Shown one piece after another: positions 10,617-20,530 of a stretch of 64,000 bases of DNA (its first letter is position 1; every line of letters starts with the position of its first letter). The DNA comes from Gyrodactylus bullatarudis (taxonomy: Eukaryota > Platyhelminthes > Monogenea > Gyrodactylidea > Gyrodactylidae): the NCBI GenBank assembly GCA_012064415.1, contig SSNU01000053.1, positions 124,001 to 188,000 on the forward strand. The letters run 5' to 3'. Made by a program: the position numbers and the translations under genes. The notes beneath the pieces were generated by a model. It was not told where the DNA came from, made no database searches, and worked only from the letters and a program-made list of their open reading frames with translations.

Positions 10617-12572
10617 ATGCTATTAGAGATATTAATCGGAGCCACCCTCTTAATAACAGTTTATAATTTTAATTATTTACGAAGATCATGTTCAACCTTC
10701 TTAAGAGATTTCAGGGCTGTCTCTTATATTGTGAAGTCTCGGGTGAACTTATTCTTCATGGAAATAAAAAAGAAAAGAACTTATGATCTTTACGAAGCAA
10801 CCATTGAGAAGTTTGGAGCGGATAAAGTTGCCTGTATACTCGATGACGTGCATTGGCGGTATCAAGATCTTAAAGATTACTGTGACAGGGCTGCCAGCGT
10901 CTATCTTAAGTTAGGTTTCAAACAAGGAGATCACATTGCCTTGTTCTCAGAGACAACTGCATTTTACAGTCAAATATGGCTGGCGGGTGACAAAATCGGT
11001 CTTGCCACTGGTCTCATCAATTACGGCCTGAAAAACGAGTCTCTGGCGCACAGCCTCAATGAAGTTAAGCCCAAGCTGATTATAGCTTCTTCCAGTTTAG
11101 CTCACCAGCTCGAAGAGCTCGGCCAAGACTCTAGCTACAAGGTAGCAATATTTGACGAAGAAATCACCACACAGAGCATTGCAAAACGAATCAAACAAGG
11201 ACTCAGTCCCAGCCCGAAGGTCGTCCAACTACTCGAGAGGAATAAGAGCTGGGTCTCTTTCGATGAGCTCATTTCCAAAGCAGAACCTCTAGGGAAGTAT
11301 CAGCCTCCCAGGTTTTCTCTGTCAGATCCTATTCTTTTCATATTCACCTCAGGAACTACTGGTTTTCCAAAGGTATATTGCTTTTAGTGATTATTATTTT
11401 TAGGCAGCAGTAATTAGTCAATCTAGATATTACCTCATGACTTTCGGTATCACATATCTGTTGCGGATTACTCCCTCCGATATCATCTACACAACGTTAC
11501 CGTTATATCACACCGCTGGTGGATTAACTGGTGTTGGCCAATGCGTTTTATTTGGATCTAGGCAAATATTACGAAAAAAATTTTCCGCCTCAAAATATTG
11601 GATTGATTGTGTTAAATATAAGTGTACAGTGCGTCTATATATTTTGATACCCTACAGGTTGTCCAGTATATTGGAGAAATTTGTCGCTATCTCCTAGCTC
11701 AGCCTCCCATTCCTGAAGAGACACAGCACAATGTTCGATTGGGATATGGTAATGGAATGCGTCCTCAGGTTTGGAAAGAGTTTGTGGATAGATTTAAAGT
11801 CGAGCAAATAGGGGAGATCTATGGGGCAACAGAATCCTGCGCAAATCTAGTCAACTGTGATAATAAAGTAATTCATTAGATATTGACACATATTGACTAT
11901 AGTTAGGAGCTGTTGGCTTTGGGTCGATAATTGCACCCTGGGTATATCCATTGCATTTGGTTAAAGCGGACATTGTTACTGGAGAGTTGATAAGAGACCC
12001 AAAAACGGGTTTATGTCAGCGAGTAAACTTTCATGAACCCGGACAGTTGATCGGCGAAATTAAGATGAGTGCTGGACTTAATTTTGATGGTTATCTTAAT
12101 AAAGTGGCGAGTTCGAAAAAAATTGCAAGAAATGTTTTCAAAAAAGATGATGCATGGTTTATGACAGGTACTTTTGAAAAATAAAGCTGGTTAAAAAAAA
12201 TTTATTATAATTGGTTTTTGACAGGCGATCTGTTAGAGCAAGACGAATACGGGTACTTTTATTTCAAGGACCGTCTGGGTGATACGTTCAGATGGCGTGG
12301 CGAAAATGTATCAACAAATGAAGTCGAGTCTATTATCATATCTCAATACTGCACTTCCAGCCTACGCTCATCCCATCTTCCTTCGCTTTGTAGAACAAAT
12401 TGAAATGACTGGAACATTCAAAATGAAAAAGACTGACCTCGTTAAAGCTAGCTACAATCCAGATAACACTGCCAATGACATTCTATTCTATTTTGACAAC
12501 AAGAAGAAATCTTATGAAAATATTGATGCTCAAGTCTACCAGAAAATAATGCAGTCTGAGATTAATTTCTGA
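10617..12572 (+). pseudogene. SLC27A: FATP2: tandem fatty acid transport protein copy with a frameshifting internal deletion
   Basis: Exons 10617-11372, 11404-11628, 11658-11867, 11903-12167 and 12225-12572; introns of 31, 29, 35 and 57 nt. It starts MLLEILIG with a membrane anchor. The P-loop TSGTTGFPK (244-252), YGATES and [17 protein letters not shown] are present. Right after NEVESII, 168 nt present in FATP1 (9860-10027) are replaced by a single A, so the frame shifts and stops at about 12403. The former C-terminal frame remains open to 12572. Exon 1 from 10777 is nearly identical to FATP3 (offset 5153), and 12211 onward is nearly identical to FATP1. As read, the product loses the FATP C-terminal region. 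It is probably a recent pseudogene, though an assembly error cannot be excluded. Confidence 0.75.
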
Positions 12573-12654
12573 TAGGTAATAATATTAGCTTTTTCGGGTA
12601 CAGAGTTCATCTTCAACTAGCCCTTGTTATCTATGTTCTAATATTTCTTATTCT

Positions 12655-12660
12655 AATAAA
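12655..12660 (+). promoter_or_regulatory. polyadenylation signal of FATP2
   Basis: AATAAA about 80 bp downstream of the end of the ancestral FATP2 reading frame, the canonical position and sequence for 3' end formation. Confidence 0.5.
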
Positions 12661-14384
12661 GCATAGTTAATTATCAAAATTTTATTTTGTTTTTTGACCC
12701 AAATAAAATTTTATCACGTGTTTGAAATTTCGCATATTTTTTCTTTTGAACAATATCAAACAGATATTTTCTGTTAGTTCCATCATTTTAATTACTTTAT
12801 GCTTCCTCTATAATTCCTGGTGTCTATTTCACTATCACAAGATTAAGAAATTAATTCTTTTTTGGTATATTATAACATCTTTTTTTGAGTTTATCGAATT
12901 CTTTCTTTTTAAATTTCAAATTCTTTCAATGATTCTTTTGGAAGCTACTATTGATAATATTTTTCGTACTTTGACCCTTTTTGTATTCTGGCCAGAATAA
13001 TTTAATTTGAGATTTGAATTATAATTATAAGCTTGATTTTGAAGCGTATTCACTATATACGTTTAATGATTCATATTCCACTGTGATCTTATCACAGGAA
13101 TTTTTTTTTAATATGAAAATTAATTTGATTAAATTAAATTAATGGAACGTAGTATCAAAAATTGATTTTTTAACCAAGAATTTCTCGAATCGAGGTTTTA
13201 TAGCGAAAAATGCTCGGTTTTCGATTGTGTCCAAAATGAGATAAAGGTTAGGAACAGTTGAAAAATTTGGCCTAATCTAATAATTATACTAAAAACCATT
13301 CATAAATTTATAAAATTTTTGAGATTTGCGACAATCTATTTGTATCAATCCCAGAAGATTGTTGAGGTCTTGTAAAGACATCATGTCTAATAACAAAAAT
13401 CTAATTACAGATAATTAGAATAGCTGATTCTGCTGCATATTATTATTATTACAATGTTTATATTTCGATGTCAAATATATAAATTTGCTTCTAAAAAGTT
13501 AGTCAGATTATCAAATTCCACAGTTAATTCTCGTTTCGGGTTAAATTAGTTTTTCAAAATTAGTATCTCCAAAACTTAGGCTATGAGGGAACGGAGATTT
13601 ATTGCTAAAAAATTTATATGAAACTTTATAAATATTTCAAGAATATGAATTTATTTATTTTGAAAAATGCAGGTTCAAATTTATACAGATAAACTTTACA
13701 AATGAATAATTATTTTTTATTGTAATAACAGAGTTTATATTTACAACGTTCCACAGTCAAACATATAAAAGGATATCGTTATTTATATTATACATCAATC
13801 ACATCATCATCAGAACTCATCATTTCGACAAAATCAGAACAAACAAACCTTGGAATAAATTAAAAATTCTCATTATTGTAAATAAAATTCAATTTATTAG
13901 AAATAAAAAAATTTAAGAATAATAAATAATTATTATTTCCCAGTTCATTTTCAAAAAATTCATAAAATTCTCTGACTTGTCCAACGAGTGAATCTGTAGG
14001 AATCGGAGATAAGAGTCTTTTGAAAGTTTTTTTATTCTTTATTCCAACTCTACAATTCACCCGTAAGACATGGTAAAATGATACTATTTTCACTACTCAT
14101 AAAAGTAGAAATTTATTAAATTAAAATATTAAGTATAATATACTTACTAAGTAATACTTAGTATATTTCGACACTCACTAGAGTTGCTTAAAGATGCTGA
14201 TATTGAGCAAATTTTGTGGGAACTTAAAAATTATTCTTGAAAAGTTTAGCTGAGTAAAAAATAAATCTTCTATGTAGAATTTATATATGCTATAGATCTA
14301 CTAATCTTTTATTGGCAAAACTTTAAATTTGGTTGATGGAAAATCTTAATGGTCTCAAGGAAATGAGCTGACTTACTTGAAAAA
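12661..14384. other. intergenic, no gene seen
   Basis: AT-rich spacer between two convergent genes (FATP2 plus, TDP-43 minus). Short open frames at 12722-13000 and 13860-14093 (minus) lack an ATG start or homology and look random. The part nearest 14384 should include the TDP-43 3' UTR. Confidence 0.45.
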
Positions 14385-15573
14385 TTAGGACCATTTATTC
14401 TGAAATGCAAAAATTAATAGAAATTGAATTTAATTTTCAAATAAACTATATTACCTGATATCTGGCTCGAGTATATTTTGCGGCAAGTGCAGCAGCTGTA
14501 GCTTCTGCTGAATTGGAGTTAAAAATAGAGGAAGATAGGAAATTAAGACTAGTAGCTTGATCTTCATCCAAATTTTTGTTAATTGAAGGCATCAAGTTTT
14601 CCCATGGAGCTGTAAAATGAATCAAAATTAAATTAATAGATCAATTTTCCATGATAAAGGTAGGGTCATACCGAAATTAGAAGAAGTAGCAGCTTTCAGA
14701 GCAGCTATAATATTTTTTTGATTAGATTGAATACTATTGGCTGTTGGCTTAGGAACGGCAGATCTAACATGAACTGTACAGTCATCTGATATTTCAACAC
14801 TTTGGCCTATCAAACGAGCTGCAACATTAGGATCTTCGAATGTGACAAAAGCAAAACCTCTGAATGGTTTCGGCAAAAAAATCTCGTTGACATTTCCAAA
14901 CTTTGAAAAAGCATCTTTCAGTTGTTCTTGAGTAGTTGATTCATTTATTTTATCAATATGTACTTTCCTGAAAACTTCTTGTTTATCACCCTCAATTTTT
15001 GAGCAGGGGACTTTTACGGTACAAAGTCTGTCATTGATGTAATGCTTTTCAGCAAGACATGCTATTTGAGATTCATAATTGGCAAATCGTATGAAACCAT
15101 AGCCTCTACTTTTATTATTTTGGGGATCACGTTTAACTTCGACAAAAAGAATTTCACCAAAACTCGAGAAATAACTTTCAAGATCCTTTTCATTGGTTTT
15201 CCATGACAAGTTGAGTATAATTAAATCTGTACATTTTTTATTGTCGAATTTTGAAAGTTTGGTTACATTCGATAAATCATCAGAATTGTTCCTTCTTTTA
15301 AGATCATCTGAAAATGTAATAAAGGAATGTACTCTTTGGGATAACAGCGAGAAATTTAAATTCTTCCCAGCCCTTTTCAGGAGGGTATAATTTTCCTTCT
15401 GCAAGTTTGACTCCTCTGAAAGCCCCTGTATCTCCTTTATATTTAAGTCCAGTACATTCAGGAAACTGAGCCTGTATAGATGAGAGAAGTATTTTGTCGT
15501 CTTCCTCAACAGGAATTTCGATAAATTCAGAATTTTCAGCTTCAAAAACTTTAGCAAACTTTTCTTTAATCAT
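14385..15573 (-). CDS. TARDBP: TDP-43 homologue (TAR DNA-binding protein), short form without Gly-rich tail
   Basis: Exons on the minus strand: 15573-15333, 15307-14672, 14609-14455, 14399-14385 (stop TAA), giving 348 residues. Residues 1-80 match the TDP-43 N-terminal oligomerisation domain (EIPVEEDDKILLSSIQAQFP, then GVKLAEGKLYPPEKGW). RRM1 is about 107-184, with RNP motifs LIILNLSW and SRGYGFIRF. RRM2 is about 194-267, with KVHIDKI and FRGFAFVTF. TDP-43 proteins bind UG-rich RNA in the nucleus and control splicing and RNA stability. The tail (268-348) has none of the glycine-rich prion-like sequence of vertebrate TDP-43. Intron 1 is only 25 nt; removing it restores the conserved junction PK-N-DLKRR. 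The last exon, four codons plus stop, is the least certain part. Head-to-head with FATP3. Confidence 0.88.
15308..15332 (-). other. 25-nt intron in TDP-43
   Basis: On the minus strand it begins GTACAT and ends TTTTCAG. Without removal, exon 1 meets a stop within a few codons. With removal, the N-terminal domain joins the RRM1 frame at the position expected from other TDP-43 proteins. This makes it a well-supported, exceptionally short spliceosomal intron. Confidence 0.8.
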
Positions 15574-15719
15574 TTTATTAAATACTACACACAAGAGAAC
15601 AAGGAAATTTCTAATTTTTTAATTTAAGATTTCGTTTTTCTAGAATCAATGTTCAAATATTGATACAATTTTTTTCCAAATCTCTGATTCCCTGAACATT
15701 TGTAGCTTTCTAATGTAAA
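15574..15719. promoter_or_regulatory. likely bidirectional promoter between TDP-43 (minus) and FATP3 (plus)
   Basis: Only 146 bp separate the two divergent start codons, so both promoters and 5' UTRs must share this interval unless upstream non-coding exons exist. No clear TATA box is seen on either strand. Confidence 0.5.
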
Positions 15720-18700
15720 ATGCTACTCTCAACAGAAACTTTTTTTAACTCATTCATCAGTTTGTTTTTTATTTGGATTATCATTAACTATCGCTCATTT
15801 ATCCTTAGAGCAATTCAAACCATTCCTAGAGACCTTCAGTAAAGATCTTTTTTTATTTCTTTTTCAGTGGACTCGCATTTTTAATATCGTTTAGAATTAA
15901 AATTCTTTTAATCAAGATTCGCAAACTACGAACTTATAATCTTTACGAAGCAACCATTGAGAAGTTTGGAGCGGATAAAGTTGCCTGTATACTCGATGAC
16001 GTGCATTGGCGGTATCAAGATCTTAAAGATTACTGTGACAGGGCTGCCAGCGTCTATCTTAAGTTAGGTTTCAAACAAGGAGATCACATTGCCTTGTTCT
16101 CAGAGACAACTGCATTTTACAGTCAAATATGGCTGGCGGGTGACAAAATCGGTCTTGCCACTGGTCTCATCAATTACGGCCTGAAAAACGAGTCTCTGGC
16201 GCACAGCCTCAATGAAGTTAAGCCCAAGCTGATTATAGCTTCTTCCAGTTTAGCTCACCAGCTCGAAGAGCTCGGCCAAGACTCTAGCTACAAGGTAGCA
16301 ATATTTGACGAAGAAATCACCACACAGAGCATTGCAAAACGAATCAAACAAGGACTCAGTCCCAGCCCGAAGGTCGTCCAACTACTCGAGAGGAATAAGA
16401 GCTGGGTCTCTTTCGATGAGCTCATTTCCAAAGCAGAACCTCTAGGGAAGTATCAGCCTCCCAGGTTTTCTCTGTCAGATCCTATTCTTTTCATATTCAC
16501 CTCAGGAACTACTGGTTTTCCAAAGGTATATTCACGATAAACATCTTTTTCAAATTTTATTTTTGAAATTTAAATATAATTTTTGATTCTATTTAGGCAG
16601 CTGTTATTACCATTGCTAGATACTATCTCATGTCATATGGACCATTTTTCTTGTTGCGAATGAAGTCATCAGATGTCATCTACACAACGTTACCGTTATA
16701 TCATTCCGCTGGGGGTATCGTTGGTATTGGCCAGTGTATCCTTTTTGGCATGTCTCATGTTCTGAGGAAAAAATTTTCAGCTTCTAATTTTTGGAATGAC
16801 TGTGCCAAGTATAATTGTACCGTAAGTTACTTATAATTTCACGTATCTAGTTTTGCTTTAATTAAAAACTATACTGACAGCTTTAGTTCTACGATTTAAT
16901 TGTTAAACTTTAAAAAAGCCTGTTAAAGTTTAAGAATTTTTTAGTAGTGCATTCATCGTGCTTCAAAAGATTTTATTTATATATGTTAAACGGAAAGCTA
17001 ATTTTCAAACAACTTAGACAGCAAGAGAAAGAAAAGTTTAATACTTTCTTTTTTCTATCTCCTTTTCTCGATTTTAACATCAGTAATCGATAAATTGATG
17101 GTAGTAATCCTTGCATTTCTCTTGCTTTTTGCAAAATTTTAGGGTTTCTTTTTTGTCTCTCTCTCTCTCTCTTTAACCTACTATTTTCTAGTATTCAAAT
17201 ATGCAATGTGCTTTATTACAGTAACACATTGATCATACATTCTTTTGTTTAACGAATAATTATCTTCATCCAACTTCTTTATGCCTATTCTATCGCGTTT
17301 CCCCAAATTTATGGGAATTCATCAGACTTGCACATTATACTTGTGGGTAACTATTAGTTTTTTATTTTAAATTTATTTTTCTTTCTACTCTTCTCGTTAT
17401 CCATCAGGACATAAAAATATAATTTATACATGAATTGATTTTAGTTTCAAATTTGATAAAAATATATAATTCAATTTAATAAAAAACACACAGAACTTGC
17501 AATTTTTCTTTCTCTGATATTATTTTCTTACTTTTATCGATTTACTCATGAAAAACTTTCTTCTATAAAATCAAATAAACAATACTGGTTAATTTGAGAA
17601 AGACTTCACTGAGTTTTTCATTAACATTATTGCATAAAAATGTTAAACTGTTATTTATTCTTATCTTGAAAATAGCCAATTAAAATTAATTGAGTAAATA
17701 AATTTATTTTTCAATTTTCTAATGATGTAGCTACAGCTTATAAAATTAGTTCAGGCGGAAAAATATTTAAAGTTATCCCTTGTATGAATGAATTGTAGAA
17801 TCTCTAGGCAACTAAACTTACTAGAATATATTTATCTATTATTTTATTAAATCATTATGAAATTCCAAAAATGACCAAGACTACTGGAATTTTTTAAATA
17901 AACCTTTTAGTTTGAGAAATAAATAAGGTTAGGGTATTCTCTTCATTTAAGCTAAGACTGATTAAGTATTTGTCATTCTAAGACTTAAATTTTCCTAATC
18001 ACGAAATAAATCAGAATTTTCATTTGTATTCATTTTAAAATCGATTAATTTAAATTCATCATCACTATTAGATTAGAGTGCCATATTTCAATTTTTTTCA
18101 CCATTTTTAAATCAATTAATCATGCCCCTAGTATAAATTCTATTTTTGAAATTACATTGTAAATTGATTGTCAGAAATCATTATGATTCATATTTTACAT
18201 CGTCTTTTTTTCAATCGCTTTTTAAAAATATTAGTAATCAATCTTAGATGAATTCAAGTAGGTCTCTTTCTTTTTTATTTGTTTTTGTCATGTTTTTTTG
18301 CAAAAGCATTCATAACTTTAATTCTGTAAATATCAAATTATTTTTGATTCGTATGTTTATACAACGTGTAAATTCATCAAAAATAATTTCATCGCTGTGA
18401 TATTATTAAGAATAACAAGATTCAATTGATAATCTATTTCTCAAATATTATTCGAAAAGTCTATTCATCATTACGAATATTTTCTGTTGAGAATAATTAT
18501 TTATTTTTTAATAAATTTGAAGTTTTTTTTTTAAAAATGCATTAGGAAAATTTAAATATATTATACTAATTATAATATTATTTTATCTTGATCAAATCTG
18601 GCCCGTAAATTTGCACGAAATAAACAAAATTTGAATGCTGAATCAAATAAATTTTAAGCATGTGATGATTTAACTGAAATATTTTATATTTTGCTAGATT

Positions 18701-20195
18701 GTTCAATATATTGGAGAAATATGTCGGTATTTATTAGCTCAACCTGAAAGGGAAAATGAATCTCAGCACAAGGTTCGTTTGGCCTTTGGAAATGGCATTC
18801 GGCCTAAAGTGTGGAAAGCATTTGTTGAAAGATTCAAAGTGCCTAGAATAGGAGAGTTTTATGGAGCAACTGAATCTTCTGCTAACTTTGTGAATACAAC
18901 TAATAAAGTAATCTATCGATTTAAGACAGCTTTGGGCTTATCTTGATTTATAAAACCCTTTTTTCTTAGTTTGGAGCTATTGGTTTCAGTTCAATCATAT
19001 TCCCTTGGGCCTATCCTGTTTATTTAGTAAAAACTGATCTTACTACTGGGGAACTTGTCCGAGATCCAAAGACTGGTCTCTGTATGCAAGTGAATTTCAA
19101 TGAACCTGGCCAACTAATTGGCAAAATGAAAACAAGCTCTGGTATATCATTTGATGGATACTTGAATAAAATGGAAAGCTCAAAGAAAATTGTCCAAGAT
19201 GTATTTAGAAAGGGAGATAAATGGTTCCTTACAGGTAATTATTTCTTTTAATTTATAAAATGTATTTATGGATAATGTTGTGAATTATAGCATTTAAATT
19301 TCTAGGTCATATTTGTTAAATTTTTATTTTGTGAGTACTCACTTGGAAATAATCTGTGTTAAATGAATGCAATTTTGAACATGAAACAATTTCTTAAATA
19401 AAAATTCCTTAAACTAACTTGAAAGTAGTTAAAATAAAATATCTAATTAGATGTGTAATCAATCTAGAAAAGTAGTATTTCTGCTATCTTTAAATGCATT
19501 TATTATTTACTTTTTTTCTAGGAGATCTTCTTGAGCAAGATGAATTCGGGAATTTTTATTTTAAAGATCGTCTTGGAGACACTTTTAGATGGCGAGGAGA
19601 GAATGTTTCTACAAATGAAGTAGAATGTGTAATTTCCCATGGTGTCAAGTTGAATGACTGTGTTGTCTATGGCGTAAGAGTACCAAATTATGAAGGAAAA
19701 GCAGGAATGGCAGCAATCGTACTTGATCAAAATAAAGAAAAAAGTGATGCAAAACTCTATCAATCCGAAACTCTAACTAGGTCTAAAGATAGTGGAATTG
19801 GTGTTATAGACAATATAATTGAAGAAATCACAATCGATTCACCAAAAAAAGATAATTTTGAACGTAACAGGATGGAAAATTTTGTGAAAAATTTGAAAAC
19901 TTACATGGAGAAGAATTTGCCTCCATATGCTCATCCTCTTTTTATAAGAATTTGTAAGAATATATCTATTACAGGTAGGCATAATAAGTTTTAGAGAAAT
20001 AAATATCTTAGTTATATATTTATTTTATTTAAAGGTACCTTTAAAATGAAGAAAATCAATCTCGTCAACGATGGATTCAATCCTGATGCATGTTCAAGTG
20101 ACTTTTTATTTTATCTCAATTCTGCCAACAGGACTTATGAGTTACTCAGTGAAAAGGTCTATGCGAACATAACTAATGGAGTCATCAGATTTTAA
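15720..20195 (+). CDS. SLC27A: FATP3: long-chain fatty acid transport protein / acyl-CoA synthetase, complete tandem copy
   Basis: Seven exons: 15720-15838, 15868-16525, 16597-16821, 18698-18907, 18970-19234, 19522-19974, 20035-20195, giving 696 residues. An N-terminal hydrophobic anchor (about 8-28) precedes the AMP-binding P-loop TSGTTGFPK (251-259). YGATES lies at about 389-394 and [17 protein letters not shown] at about 511-527. Exon 6 encodes an extra acidic, serine-rich insert (about 567-605) absent from FATP1. The enzyme should ligate CoA to long or very long fatty acids at a membrane. It has the fullest intron set of the three copies, including a 1.9-kb intron 3. Exon 2 from 15930 matches FATP2 at nearly every base over about 596 nt and is less AT-rich than its surroundings, pointing to recent gene conversion. 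Confidence 0.92.
16822..18697 (+). other. intron 3 of FATP3 (1.9 kb)
   Basis: GT-AG intron 60-fold longer than the equivalent introns of FATP1 and FATP2 (both 29 nt). It is AT-rich with a short TC microsatellite at about 17156-17173. No open frame or recognisable transposon; it may contain decayed insertions. Confidence 0.6.
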
Positions 20196-20530
20196 AAAAT
20201 ACTCTCTTTGGAACCATTCCAATTTATATTTAACATTTATTTATCAGTAATCTTCATTGTGTGAGAATATAAATTACAAACTATTATTCGACTTCAGAAT
20301 ATCTCATTCAAAATTTATTCACGAGTTTGAGAATTACTTAGACTTTAAAATTCAAATGACTTATAATTATTACAATATAAGAAGTCACTTATTCAATTTT
20401 GAAATACCGGTCTATATGATATAAACAAAAGTATTTGTCTTTGTATAATTTGGTTTGAATCTATACCATGTTCATACCTGGTTTTAAAAACAATACCTTT
20501 GAATGACTTGAAAACAACTTATTGTTACTT
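20196..20530. other. intergenic spacer FATP3-B56
   Basis: About 335 bp, AT-rich, expected to hold the FATP3 3' UTR and the promoter and 5' UTR of the B56 gene. No distinct signal recognised. Confidence 0.35.

Noticed and set aside
10777..11372. Horizontal transfer or contamination as the cause of the less AT-rich FATP tract
   Set aside because: The tract is in frame, fits animal FATP sequence and is shared between tandem copies. Gene conversion is simpler.
12316..12360. Possible tiny intron in FATP2 that would splice out the deletion scar
   Set aside because: The only GT...AG pair tried (from GTCGAG to TTCCAG) has a poor donor and does not restore the reading frame.
12722..13000. Hydrophobic 92-codon plus-strand frame
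   Set aside because: No ATG at the start, composition driven by AT-rich DNA (Phe, Leu, Ile, Lys), no domain or splice context.
13860..14093. Minus-strand frame downstream of TDP-43, possible Gly-rich tail exon
   Set aside because: Sequence is not Gly-rich, no good acceptor joins it in frame, and an in-frame stop lies in the short exon at 14385-14399.
15333..15557. N-terminal part of the long minus-strand frame that continues into the TDP-43 RRMs
   Set aside because: It is an out-of-phase read through exon 1 and the 25-nt intron. The other frame encodes the conserved TDP-43 N-terminal domain.
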